A stretch of 64,000 nucleotides of DNA, taken from positions 23,494 through 87,493 of the forward strand of contig NZ_BBXC01000023.1 of NCBI RefSeq assembly GCF_001570525.1, read 5' to 3'. The DNA is from Herbidospora sakaeratensis. Lineage in GTDB: Bacteria > Actinomycetota > Actinomycetes > Streptosporangiales > Streptosporangiaceae. Made by a program: the position numbers and the translations under genes. The notes under the pieces are model-generated. The model had not been told where the DNA came from, did not search any database, and worked only from the letters and a program-made list of their open reading frames with translations. Below, piece after piece: positions 16,065 to 24,616 of this stretch (position 1 is the first letter of the stretch; every line of letters begins with the position of its first letter).

Positions 16065-17021
16065 ATGGGACAGCTGCCCCGGCCCCGAGGGCCGATCTCC
16101 GAGGGGATCCTCGCCGCACTCTCCGGCGGAGCCCCGCCACCCGCCGGAGACCCCGACCCGTTCGGGGAGGATCTCCACTTGTCCCTGTACGTCTGCTACG
16201 AACTCCACTACCAGGGCTTCGACGGCGTCGACCCCGAATACGAGTGGGACCCCGGCCTGCTGGCCCTGCGCCGCGACCTGGAACGCGTCTTCCTGACGGC
16301 GCTGCGCGACGGCGTCGAGGGAGGAACCGACGTCGAGGCGGCCGTCGACGCGGCGATGATCGACTCCCCCGGCGGGATCTCCCACTTCCTGGAGGACAAG
16401 GGCGAACTCTGGCACCTGCGCGAGTACGTCGTGCACCGGTCGGCCTACCACCACAAGGAGGCCGACCCGCACGCCTGGGTGATCCCCCGGCTGACCGGCC
16501 AGGCCAAGGCCGCGCTGGTCGCGGTCGAGTTCGACGAGTACGGCGGCGGCCGGTACGCCCGCATGCACGCGAAGTTGTTCGGCGACCTGATGCGCGCCCT
16601 TGGCCTCGACGACGGCTACCTGGCCCGGCTCGACGACGTCCCGGCGCCGATGCTGGCCGTGGTGAACATGATGTCGCTGTTCGGCCTCCACCGGTCGCTC
16701 CGGGGCGCCCTGGTCGGCCACTTCGCCTCGGCCGAGATCACCACCTCGCCCGGTGCGGCCCGGATGACGCGGGCCCTCGACCGTCTGGGCGTCGCCGAGA
16801 CGGTGTTCTTCACCGAGCACGTGGAGGCGGACGCCGTCCACGAACAGGTGCTGCGCCGCGACGTCGTCGGCGACCTCCTCCGGCGCGAACCGGCGCTGGC
16901 CGGGGACATCGTCTTCGGGTTCCAGGCCACCGACCTGCTCGAAGGCCGGTTCGGCGCACACGTGCTCGGCGCGTGGGACCAGGGCCGGACCTCGCTCCGG
17001 GAGACCCCCGATGGCCGGTGA
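16065..17021 (+). CDS. haem-oxygenase-like iron-containing redox enzyme (HDO family)
   Basis: A 318-residue protein of the haem-oxygenase-like diiron family annotated as iron-containing redox enzyme. The sequence is soluble and helical and carries several metal-ligand candidates: YELHYQGF near residue 45, EYVVHRSAYHHKEADPH at about 123-139, EFDEYGGGRY near 150, and EHVEAD near 250. Members of this superfamily (SznF, UndA, BesC types) oxidise small molecules or N-hydroxylate amino acids. The ATG at 16065 has GGGGAG in front. The CDGSH gene overlaps its end by eleven bases, so the Fe-S protein may deliver electrons to it. The substrate is unknown. Confidence 0.85.
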   Translation: MGQLPRPRGPISEGILAALSGGAPPPAGDPDPFGEDLHLSLYVCYELHYQGFDGVDPEYEWDPGLLALRRDLERVFLTALRDGVEGGTDVEAAVDAAMIDSPGGISHFLEDKGELWHLREYVVHRSAYHHKEADPHAWVIPRLTGQAKAALVAVEFDEYGGGRYARMHAKLFGDLMRALGLDDGYLARLDDVPAPMLAVVNMMSLFGLHRSLRGALVGHFASAEITTSPGAARMTRALDRLGVAETVFFTEHVEADAVHEQVLRRDVVGDLLRREPALAGDIVFGFQATDLLEGRFGAHVLGAWDQGRTSLRETPDGR

Positions 17022-17211
17022 CCCGACGCGGATCACGATGGTGACCGGCGGCCCGATCCTGGTGGAGGGCCCGGTCGAGATCACCCTCGACGACGGCCGG
17101 GTGGTGCGCTCCGACCGCTTCGTGGTCGCCCTGTGCGCGTGCAAGCGCAGCCGGACCTATCCCATCTGCGACACCAGCCACCGACCCAAGCACCGACGGG
17201 GAGAGTCATGA
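17011..17211 (+). CDS. CDGSH-type [2Fe-2S] protein
   Basis: A 66-residue protein whose C-terminal half carries the CDGSH iron-sulfur signature: C-A-C then six residues, P-I-C-D-T-S-H. The three cysteines and one histidine that ligate the cluster are all present; the usual glycine is threonine here (CDTSH). A single domain and small size match stand-alone bacterial CDGSH proteins, which act as electron carriers or redox sensors. It overlaps the diiron gene upstream and the SDR gene downstream (ATGA), so the three are translated together. Confidence 0.93.
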   Translation: MAGDPTRITMVTGGPILVEGPVEITLDDGRVVRSDRFVVALCACKRSRTYPICDTSHRPKHRRGES

Positions 17212-17975
17212 ACATCGATCTCACTGGCAAGACCGCGCTGGTCACCGGCTCGACGCAGGGCATCGGCCTGGCCATCGCGACCGGCCTGGCCCGCGCGGGC
17301 GCCAGGGTCGGGGTGAACGGCCGCGACCCCGAACGCGTCGAGAAGGCCGCCGCCGAGGTCGGCGGCTTCCCGGTCGTGGCCGACGTGGTGGACGGCGCCG
17401 ACGCGGTGCTCGCGGCGCTGCCCGACGTCGACGTCCTGGTCAACAACTTCGGCGTCTTCGAGTCGCGTCCCGCCCTGGAGATCACCGACGGGGAGTGGCG
17501 GCGCTACTTCGACACCAACGTCCTGTCGGCGGTCCGGCTGACCCGCGCCTACCTGCCCGGCATGATGAAGCGGGGCTGGGGCCGCGTCCAGTACATCGCC
17601 AGCGACTCGGCCGTGGCGACGCCCATCGAGATGATCCACTACGGCATGTCGAAGACGGCCCTGCTCTCGGTCTCCCGCGGCTTCGCCAAGGCCGCCGCCG
17701 GGACCGGCGTGACGGTCAACAGCGTCATCGCCGGCCCGACCCACACGGGCGGTGTGGAGGACTTCGTGTACGGCCTGGTCAGCCGGGACCTCCCGTGGGA
17801 GGAGGCCCAGCGCGAGTTCATGCGGCTCCACCGGCCCCACTCGCTGATCCAGCGGCTGATCGAACCGGAGGAGATCGCCAACATGGTGACCTACCTGGCG
17901 TCGCCGCTGGCCTCGGCGACGACGGGCGGGGCCCTCCGCGTCGACGGCGGTTACGTGGACGCGATCCTGCCCTAG
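17208..17975 (+). CDS. short-chain dehydrogenase/reductase
   Basis: A 255-residue classical SDR. The cofactor loop is TGSTQGIG at residues 13-20, NNFG stands in the position of NNAG, and the active site has S near residue 126 (ASDSA) with YGMSK (Y and K catalytic). An arginine after the second strand (GRDPERV) suggests NADPH. The usual C-terminal GGALRVDGGYVDAI is complete. The ATG at 17208 overlaps the CDGSH stop; an upstream frame is a shadow. A role together with the diiron and CDGSH proteins in oxidising or reducing a small molecule is inferred from coupling only. Confidence 0.92.
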   Translation: MNIDLTGKTALVTGSTQGIGLAIATGLARAGARVGVNGRDPERVEKAAAEVGGFPVVADVVDGADAVLAALPDVDVLVNNFGVFESRPALEITDGEWRRYFDTNVLSAVRLTRAYLPGMMKRGWGRVQYIASDSAVATPIEMIHYGMSKTALLSVSRGFAKAAAGTGVTVNSVIAGPTHTGGVEDFVYGLVSRDLPWEEAQREFMRLHRPHSLIQRLIEPEEIANMVTYLASPLASATTGGALRVDGGYVDAILP

Positions 17976-19432
17976 ACGGCCGTGCGCGACCACTGCTGGT
18001 TGGCGCCGGAGTTGCAGGTGTACTGCTTGAGGATCACCCCGTCGGCGGTCGCGGAGGCCGGCACGTCCACGCACTTGCCGCTGTGCCGGGCCCGGAGCTG
18101 GAAGTAGCCGCCGTTGGCGACCATCTGGAACTGCTGGTTGCCGCCGCTGCCGCAGGTGTACTGGACGAGCTCGGCGCCGTCGGCGGTCGAGGCGCTGACC
18201 ACGTCGAGGCACTTGCCGCTGTGGCGGCTGACGATACGCCAGTAGCCGCTGCCGGCGTCCTGGAACTGCCACTGCTGCCACGCGTCGCCGCCGTAGGCGT
18301 ACTGGCTGACGCGCGCGCCGTTGGCGGTGTTCGGCTGCTGGACGTTCATGGCCTTGCCGCTGTGGCGCGCGTCGATCCGGTAGGCCGACGGGGGCGGGGA
18401 GTCGTTGACGGCGTCGCCCCAGGCGTACCTGACCCGGTTGGCGCCGTGGCCGTTGCGGGTGGCCAGGTTGAGGGTGGTGCCGCTGCCGCCGAGAGCGAAC
18501 ATCGAGTAGTGGTCGTAGCCGAGACCCGCGGTCACCTTGCCGCCGATGGCGGGCCAGTAGGTGCCGCCCATCTGGTTGTCCCGCATGACCTGGGCCATGG
18601 CGCGGAGGTAGCGCACGAAGTTGTCGGTGCTGTTCGGGTCGCCGTAGTTGAGGCCGGTGGCCATCGGCGCGCCGAACTCGGTCGCGACCGCGCGGGAGGC
18701 GCAGGTGCCCAGACGGGTCTGGATGTGGCCGCGGAACTCGTCGTAGGTCATCGCGCCGTAGAAGAAGGCGTAGTAGTGGAAGGACAGCAGCGTCGCGTTG
18801 AACCGGCTGTCGTTGCAGATGTCCCGCAGGTCCTGGCTGAAACCGGTGCCGCCGATGAGCACCCGGCCGGGCGCCGCCGAGGTGTGCCGGCTGAGCCAGT
18901 CGGCCGCGACGTTGCGCCACTCGGCCGAGCTGTAGCCGTGCGGCTCGTTCATCGGCTCGAAGTAGACGTTGCCGTTCGCGCCGTACGTGCTGGTCACGCT
19001 GGACCACATGGTGTTCCAGGCGGCGAGGTTGGTGATCCGGCCGCCGGAGGCGGCGCCGTCCTCCCAGTAGGCCAGGATGACCTTGAAGCCGCGCTCGGTG
19101 GCGGCGTCGATGGCGCCGCGGTAGGAGTTCCACCAGGTCGTGTCAGCCACGGTGTGCGTGTTGATGGGCAACCTGACGGTGTTGACCCCCATCAGGTATT
19201 CCATGCTGTCGTAGATCGAGTTGGCCTTGGCGCGAACCGTCGCGTTGGTGTCGGACTGGCTCAGGCCCTGCACGACGAGCGTGCCGGTGGTGAAGTTGTC
19301 GCCCAGCACGGCCCAGTTCATGCCCCGGAAGTGGCTGGTGGCGGCGTGGGCCGACGGGGCGGAGACGACGAGGCTCGCCGCCGCGGTGAGCAGGGTCACC
19401 ACGGCGGCGCTCAGTAACCGGCGGAACACCAT
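17972..19432 (-). CDS. secreted GH5 endoglycanase with C-terminal ricin-type lectin domain
   Basis: A 486-residue secreted enzyme. A Sec signal peptide ends at AHA-A near residue 30. The GH5 catalytic domain spans about 33-350 with acid/base E163 in EPMNEPHG and nucleophile E252 in VATEFGAP. The last 130 residues form a beta-trefoil (CBM13/ricin B) of three repeats with HSGKAMNV, HSGKCLDV and HSGKCVDV and QQW-like ends. Such proteins cut cellulose, mannan or related beta-glycans. The stop shares CTAG with the stop of the convergent SDR gene. A LacI-type palindrome just upstream suggests sugar-controlled expression. Confidence 0.93.
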   Translation of the reverse strand: MVFRRLLSAAVVTLLTAAASLVVSAPSAHAATSHFRGMNWAVLGDNFTTGTLVVQGLSQSDTNATVRAKANSIYDSMEYLMGVNTVRLPINTHTVADTTWWNSYRGAIDAATERGFKVILAYWEDGAASGGRITNLAAWNTMWSSVTSTYGANGNVYFEPMNEPHGYSSAEWRNVAADWLSRHTSAAPGRVLIGGTGFSQDLRDICNDSRFNATLLSFHYYAFFYGAMTYDEFRGHIQTRLGTCASRAVATEFGAPMATGLNYGDPNSTDNFVRYLRAMAQVMRDNQMGGTYWPAIGGKVTAGLGYDHYSMFALGGSGTTLNLATRNGHGANRVRYAWGDAVNDSPPPSAYRIDARHSGKAMNVQQPNTANGARVSQYAYGGDAWQQWQFQDAGSGYWRIVSRHSGKCLDVVSASTADGAELVQYTCGSGGNQQFQMVANGGYFQLRARHSGKCVDVPASATADGVILKQYTCNSGANQQWSRTAV

Positions 19433-19446
19433 GAGAGGTCCCCTCT

Positions 19447-19460
19447 TGTTAGCGTTAACA
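19447..19460. promoter_or_regulatory. LacI-type operator of the GH5 gene
   Basis: The 14-base sequence TGTTAGCGTTAACA is palindromic with one mismatched pair and has the CG centre usual for LacI-family sites in actinomycetes. It lies 15 bases upstream of the GH5 ATG. No LacI gene is in the window. Confidence 0.6.
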
Positions 19461-19583
19461 TCCTGGGAGGAGTCTCGGGTTCGCCGCCGGGCCTGTCAAG
19501 GTTCGCTGACGGCAGTCAGGCCCGGCCGTCGGCCTATCGCCTGGTCAGCCCCCCGGCGGCCGGGACGGCCCGGATGAACGTAT

Positions 19584-21299
19584 TCAGTCTTCGCACGTGA
19601 GCACCGGTTCGGCGTCGTAGACCGTGTGGAACTTCTGCCGCCGGACCTCCTTGCCGTCCTTCTTGAAGACCCGGGTCACGTCGATGGAGAAGCCCTGCGC
19701 CCCGCCCATCGGCAGGCAGTCGGGCCCCGAGTCGGTGATGGGATCGGCCGAGTTCACGTTGTACGGCCCCGAACTCTCCGCCTCGATCTCCCAGCGCTTG
19801 GTGCTCCAGAACGTCACGGTCACCGACGTCGAGGTGTACGACGTCGTCACCAGCACCCCGTACTTCGAGTCGTTCTTCCAGCGGAAGTCCGGTTGCGGAT
19901 ACGACACCGTCGACTCGCGGCCGGCCGGGTAGCGGGAGATGTAGTACTGGTGCGCCATGTGCTGGACGTCCTCGAAGCCGCCGAAGAACACCGCGTTGAA
20001 CATGGTCGTCACGAACTGGGAGATGCCGCCGCCGACGTCGTTGACGAACCGGCCGCTGGAGATCATCGGGGCCGAGACGAAGCCGCGCGCGGTGTCGCGC
20101 TCGCCGACGGTGCCGTTCAGGGAGAAGGTCTCCCCCGGCATCACCAGGTGATCGTCCAGGATGTCGGCGATGGTGTGGATGTTGGTCACGCGGGGGGCGC
20201 AGCAGGGGTGGTGGGTGGTGAAGGTCGACACCTTCTCCTTGACGCCGAGCGCCTTCGCCTTCTCCGTCGTCAGTTCCGGCTCGCTGGTGGTGAACGACAC
20301 CTCGACGGTACGGTCGCCGCCCCCGGTCACCACCTGCTCGACCGAGGTCTTCAGCGCCGCCGCGTCGACCCCCTGGCCGGTCTGCGACGGCACCACCACG
20401 GGCTTGCCCTTGACGATCTTGAAGCGGGCGTCCTTGGGGGCCTTGGCCGCGTCGACCAGGCGCTCCTCGACCCCGGCCAGGGCCTTGCGGGCGTTGAACG
20501 CGGGGCGTAAGGCGCCCTGCTCGTCGGGCAGGAAGCGCAGGTTGGCCGCGACGACGGCGGCCGGCAACCGGGCCGACCGGCCGCCGTTGGTCAGCGTGAT
20601 CGGCCCGGCCGCCTCCTTGGCGGTGGAGTCCGCGAAGCGGCGCATCGTGTCGGCGGTGGCGTAGGGCTCGACGACGCCGAGGGGGAGGGAGACGGTCCGG
20701 GCGCCGTCGAGGTAGGCCTGCCGCAACTTCCCGACGGCGTCGGCCTGGTCGACGGCGCGTCCGGCGGCGGGGGTCACGACCCGGGGGGTGAGGCCCCGGT
20801 AGAGCACGCCGCCCTGCCGGGCCGGACGGTCGGCGCCCTCGGCGATGGCCGCGACGGCGGCCTTGAGGCGTTCCTCGTCGACCGTGAGGCGCAGCGGCAC
20901 GTCCCGGCGGCCGAAGAGGGCCTGCAGCGAGTCGACCACGCCCCCCTGCGCGGCGGCCACGGTGCCCGGGAGGTCGAAGGCGAGGCCGGCGTCCTCGGGG
21001 ACGAGCTCGGTCTCCTTGCCGCCGGCCGTGACGGTGATGGGCCTGTCGGCGCGGACGGCCAGCCCGGCCTCGAGTCTCTCCCGCGCGTCCTCGGGGTCGA
21101 GGCCGCCGATGTCGATCCCGGCGACGAAGGTGTTGCGCGGTAACTCCCCGGCGAACGCCACGGCGGGCCCGCCGACGGCCGCGACCAGTGCCAGGACGAC
21201 CAGGCCGGCGATGAGGAGCGGGGTGCGCGACCGGCGTCGCGGCTCGGGCGGGGGCACGCTCCGGCCTACTCCGCTGGTCCCATCGGTCACGTACGTCAC
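19584..21299 (-). CDS. VanW family protein with peptidoglycan-binding repeats
   Basis: A membrane-anchored extracytoplasmic protein of 571 residues from the chosen start. A short cytoplasmic, proline- and arginine-rich head precedes one membrane helix (LLIAGLVVLALVAAVGG). Two putative peptidoglycan-binding PG_binding_4 regions follow, then the VanW domain with TFSLNGTVGERDTARGFVSAP and GGGISQFVTTMFNAVFFGG. The GTG at 21299 is preferred to the ATG at 21326 because GGTGGGAGG stands six bases before it, while the ATG has no ribosome site. VanW proteins are linked to the cell wall and to vancomycin clusters, but their reaction is unknown. No van genes are nearby. Confidence 0.9.
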   Translation of the reverse strand: MTYVTDGTSGVGRSVPPPEPRRRSRTPLLIAGLVVLALVAAVGGPAVAFAGELPRNTFVAGIDIGGLDPEDARERLEAGLAVRADRPITVTAGGKETELVPEDAGLAFDLPGTVAAAQGGVVDSLQALFGRRDVPLRLTVDEERLKAAVAAIAEGADRPARQGGVLYRGLTPRVVTPAAGRAVDQADAVGKLRQAYLDGARTVSLPLGVVEPYATADTMRRFADSTAKEAAGPITLTNGGRSARLPAAVVAANLRFLPDEQGALRPAFNARKALAGVEERLVDAAKAPKDARFKIVKGKPVVVPSQTGQGVDAAALKTSVEQVVTGGGDRTVEVSFTTSEPELTTEKAKALGVKEKVSTFTTHHPCCAPRVTNIHTIADILDDHLVMPGETFSLNGTVGERDTARGFVSAPMISSGRFVNDVGGGISQFVTTMFNAVFFGGFEDVQHMAHQYYISRYPAGRESTVSYPQPDFRWKNDSKYGVLVTTSYTSTSVTVTFWSTKRWEIEAESSGPYNVNSADPITDSGPDCLPMGGAQGFSIDVTRVFKKDGKEVRRQKFHTVYDAEPVLTCED

Positions 21300-21344
21300 A
21301 ACCGGCCTCCCACCCATTTCGGGCATTTTAGGGGGCCGGGCGAC

Positions 21345-21818
21345 CTACGCGGTCAGCCGCGTCCTTATCTCCGTGACAAGTCCGGGGGCCGCCGCCTCGA
21401 TCTGCACGCGCACTTTCTCGAAGTCGGCGCGGCCGCCGTAATAAGGGTCGGCGACGTCGGGGGAATCGGCGTCGGGGTCGAATTCGCGCAGCAGCCGGAC
21501 TTTCTCCCGGTCGGCCTCACTCGGGGCCATGGAGCGCAGGTCGCGCAGGTGCCCGGCGTCGAGGGCGATGATCAGGTCGTACCGGCCGAACCACAACGCG
21601 CGGAACTGGCGGGCGCTGTGGGCGCTGGTGTATCCGGCCCGGCGCAGGGCGGCGATCGTGCGGTGGTCGGCAGGTTTGCCGATGTGCCAGCCCTGGGTGC
21701 CGGAGCTGTCGACCTCGACGTCGAGACCGGCGTCGCCGAGGCGGCGGCGGAGGATGTGCTCGGCCATCGGGGAACGGCAGATGTTGCCGGTGCAGACGAA
21801 CGTCACGCGAAAGACCAC
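21345..21818 (-). CDS. low-molecular-weight protein-tyrosine phosphatase
   Basis: A 157-residue LMW-PTP. The P-loop CTGNICRS with catalytic cysteine and arginine is near residue 9, and the general-acid loop DPYYGG comes near the C-terminus. Such enzymes dephosphorylate tyrosine kinases and regulators of exopolysaccharide or antibiotic synthesis in actinomycetes. The frame stays open 35 codons upstream, but that part has no protein character. A -10 box TAGGGT stands seven bases from the GTG at 21818, so a leaderless mRNA starting with this GTG is likely; a GTG at 21806 is the alternative. Confidence 0.93.
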   Translation of the reverse strand: MVFRVTFVCTGNICRSPMAEHILRRRLGDAGLDVEVDSSGTQGWHIGKPADHRTIAALRRAGYTSAHSARQFRALWFGRYDLIIALDAGHLRDLRSMAPSEADREKVRLLREFDPDADSPDVADPYYGGRADFEKVRVQIEAAAPGLVTEIRTRLTA

Positions 21819-21825
21819 GACGCGA

Positions 21826-21854
21826 ACCCTATACCGGAGTGTTTTATCCCTCAA
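21826..21854 (-). promoter_or_regulatory. leaderless promoter of the tyrosine phosphatase gene
   Basis: On the minus strand TTGAGG (21849-21854) and TAGGGT (21826-21831) are 17 bases apart. Only seven bases separate the -10 box from the GTG at 21818, which is the spacing expected when transcription starts at the first base of the start codon. Confidence 0.65.
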
Positions 21855-22013
21855 TGTCCGTATAGACCATTTAGTTATCGAAACTTCCCAAATCGGTTGT
21901 TTCGACACCTTGACGGTGATCATCTTATGGGCGAAGACTTCAAAAATACTCGCGTGCCCTCTCCCGCCCGGTAGAACCTCGCCCGGCAGGCACGCTCATC
22001 TGGAGGAACTTCA

Positions 22014-24452
22014 GTGAGGATCGTTCCCCGAAGGAGGAGCCGCCAGCTGGCGGTCGGCCTCGCCATCCCCATCGCCCTCGTGCTCAGCCCGCTGCCGAGC
22101 CTCGCCGACCCGGTGCCACCGGTCAGCGCGGTGCCGGCCGACCGGCAGCCCGCCGGCACCCAGGACGGTGTCGCGCTGATTCGCATCGTCGTTCCCGACC
22201 AGGCGGCCGTCGACCGCCTGAACGACATGGGCGTCGACCTCGCCGAGTACAAGAAGCCCACCGACGAGGGCCTGGAGATCCACGCGGTGCTCAGCCCGGA
22301 GGAGGCCCAGGCGCTCCGGGACCAGGGCTACGACCTGCGCGGCACCATCTCCGACCAGAGCGACGTCGCCGAGAACCAGGCGCAGCGCCGCCAGGCCCTC
22401 GCGCGCATCGCCGCCGCGGAGGCGGCCGACAGCGACAAGCTGACCGTGCTGCGCTCGGAGTGGTTCACCAACACCGGCAACCAGCGTTTCCTGTCGGTCG
22501 AGGTCAAGTCGAGCGCCGTGGACGCCGAGACCGTGCTCACCGTGAGCTGGGACAACGGACCGGGCACCGAGCCCGGTTCGGGCGGCACCGCCACGATGAG
22601 CCGCTTCACCGACGCCGGCCAGTACATGTACCACCGCTTCAACTCGCCGCTGCCGATCAACACCGCTCCCTCTAAGGTGACGATCACCAGCAACCGCGGC
22701 GGCACCGTCACGGTCGACGTGAAGCAGTGGCTCGGCGCGCCGCAGAAGGCGCCCAGCCCCCACTACGTCTCCGACTTCATCGACCACTACATGGACCCGA
22801 CGGAGATCACCGACCGCATCGTCGGCCTCGCCGCCGAGTTCCCGAAGATCGCCGAGATCGTCGACCTGCCGAACAAGACCAACGGCTACCGCCGCCTGGC
22901 CCAGGCGCAGTTCGGCGGCACCGGCGCGGCCGCGTTCTACGTGAGCTCCAAGGTGTACGGCCACGAGGGCGGCAACGACATCACGTTCGGGCTGACCAAC
23001 CCGGGCACCGCGAGCAGCCCGCTCTCCGTCGCGGTGAACGCCAAGGCGATCACGGTCAGCCTCGGCACCGACGCCGCCGGCGCGGTGAACAGCACCACCA
23101 AGCAGGTCGTGGACGCCGTCAACGCCAGCGCCCCCGCCGCGGCCCTGGTCAAGGCCAGCCTCTACCGCACCAACACCGGCGCGGCCGTGGCCCCCACCTC
23201 GGCGGCGACCGCGCTGACCGACGGCCTGAAGGCCCCGGCGACCATCTCGCGCGAGCCCTTCCAGACGAAGGCGCTGCGCATCGGCCGCGACCGCGACGGC
23301 TCCAAGACCGGCGTCTTCCTGTACTGCCAGGAGCACGCCCGCGAGTGGGTGGCCCCGATCACCTGCCTGGAGACCGCCGAGCGGCTGCTGCGCAACTACG
23401 CGCACGACCGCCAGACCAAGGACCTGGTCGACGACCTCGACATCTTCGTCCTGCCGGTCACCAACCCCGACGGCGCGCACTACAGCTTCTACGACTTCAA
23501 CTCGATGCGCCGCAACATGACCAACCACTGCCCCGAGAACAACGCCGACCCGGGCCGACGCAACTCGTGGGGCGTGGACCTCAACCGCAACTTCTCCGTC
23601 GGTTCGCTCACCGACGGCTACAGCGGCGCGTCGTCCTCCTGCACCAGCGACACCTACGCCGGTCCGGCGGAGTTGTCGGAGCCGGAGGCCAAGAACGAGG
23701 TCTGGCTGACCCACCAGTTCCCGAACATCAAGTTCGCGATGAACACCCACTCGTACGGCGGCTACTTCATGTGGCCTCCGGGCGCCTACAAGTCGGCCGG
23801 CCGTGAGCTGCTGCCGCGCGTCGACTTCGGCACCGAGAACTACTTCTGGGACGCCTCGTCCGAGATCCTGTCGGCCGTCCAGGCCTGGCGCGGCACGGGC
23901 ATCTGGCCGGGCCGCACCGGTCCCGTCCCGGACGTGCTGTACTCGGCCGCCGGCAACAGCGCCGACGAGCACTGGTTCAACCGCGGCATCATCGGCTGGG
24001 ACTTCGAGGTCGGCGCCGACCTCTGGAACCCGACCACCAAGCGCTTCGAACCCGTCGGCTTCCAGCCGCCGTTCGCGGAGGGCCACCAGGAGGCCATGGA
24101 GTTCGCCAACGGCCAGATCGCCATCCTGAAGGTGGCGAGCGAGTTCGCCGACGACGGCAAGCGGCCCACCTCCAGCCTGGTCAAGGTGTCGAGCGGGCCG
24201 GGCACCGCGACCTTCACCTTCTCGGTGAACGAGGCGGCCAACGTCTACTACACCCTCGACGGCAGCAAGCCGACGCTCCAGAGCACCAAGCTGGAGCAGG
24301 CCGGCATGCGCGAGGGCGCGGCGCACCTCACGGTCGACAAGGACACCACCGTCAACTGGTTCTCGGTCGACATCGCCGGGAACGTCGAGCGGAACTACGA
24401 CCCCGCCACCGGCACGGGCAACTACAGCTCGAAGGTCGTCAAGGTCGGATAA
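22014..24452 (+). CDS. secreted M14 zinc carboxypeptidase with internal insertion
   Basis: An 812-residue exported metallopeptidase. A signal peptide (cut near SLA-D, residue 32) is followed by a propeptide-like region and the M14 domain. Zinc ligands lie in EHAREW near residue 440 and NTHSYG near 577; the DLNRNFSVGS arginine motif and a late E in the WDFEVG region complete the site. About 110 residues (300-415) interrupt the catalytic domain between PNKTNGYRRL and KALRIG; this stretch contains GGNDITFGLTNPG and VSLGTDAAGAVNSTTKQVV, a pattern known from phage tail-like and surface proteins. The C-terminus has a small beta-sandwich with YTLDGSKPT. The GTG start has GGAGG seven bases before it. 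Confidence 0.92.
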   Translation: MRIVPRRRSRQLAVGLAIPIALVLSPLPSLADPVPPVSAVPADRQPAGTQDGVALIRIVVPDQAAVDRLNDMGVDLAEYKKPTDEGLEIHAVLSPEEAQALRDQGYDLRGTISDQSDVAENQAQRRQALARIAAAEAADSDKLTVLRSEWFTNTGNQRFLSVEVKSSAVDAETVLTVSWDNGPGTEPGSGGTATMSRFTDAGQYMYHRFNSPLPINTAPSKVTITSNRGGTVTVDVKQWLGAPQKAPSPHYVSDFIDHYMDPTEITDRIVGLAAEFPKIAEIVDLPNKTNGYRRLAQAQFGGTGAAAFYVSSKVYGHEGGNDITFGLTNPGTASSPLSVAVNAKAITVSLGTDAAGAVNSTTKQVVDAVNASAPAAALVKASLYRTNTGAAVAPTSAATALTDGLKAPATISREPFQTKALRIGRDRDGSKTGVFLYCQEHAREWVAPITCLETAERLLRNYAHDRQTKDLVDDLDIFVLPVTNPDGAHYSFYDFNSMRRNMTNHCPENNADPGRRNSWGVDLNRNFSVGSLTDGYSGASSSCTSDTYAGPAELSEPEAKNEVWLTHQFPNIKFAMNTHSYGGYFMWPPGAYKSAGRELLPRVDFGTENYFWDASSEILSAVQAWRGTGIWPGRTGPVPDVLYSAAGNSADEHWFNRGIIGWDFEVGADLWNPTTKRFEPVGFQPPFAEGHQEAMEFANGQIAILKVASEFADDGKRPTSSLVKVSSGPGTATFTFSVNEAANVYYTLDGSKPTLQSTKLEQAGMREGAAHLTVDKDTTVNWFSVDIAGNVERNYDPATGTGNYSSKVVKVG

Positions 24453-24463
24453 CCGCAGTACCA

Positions 24464-24496
24464 GATGGCCGCCGGGCGTCTCGCCCGGCGGCCATC
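24464..24496 (+). terminator. hairpin terminator after the carboxypeptidase
   Basis: A perfect 15-bp stem (24464-24478 with 24482-24496) closes on a three-base loop, 11 bases after the stop codon. There is no T-run, which is common for actinomycete terminators. Confidence 0.8.
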
Positions 24497-24616
24497 GCCG
24501 TTCCGTTTCATTAGAGGTTTCCCGACAGCTGGCGTGAAAAGATCAGATCCGGTACGTTCCAGCACGGCGGGCCGCATTCCCGGCTCCCCCCTGCCCTCAC
24601 CAGAAGCCAAGGATCA

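Noticed and set aside
19584-21299. VanW protein as sign of a vancomycin-resistance cluster
   Set aside because: No vanH, vanA, vanX, vanR or vanS gene is near; VanW domains are common in actinomycetes outside such clusters.
22011-24326. A 771-codon minus-strand frame opposite the carboxypeptidase gene
   Set aside because: The opposite strand encodes a complete M14 enzyme with signal peptide and zinc motifs; the mirror frame has no protein features.
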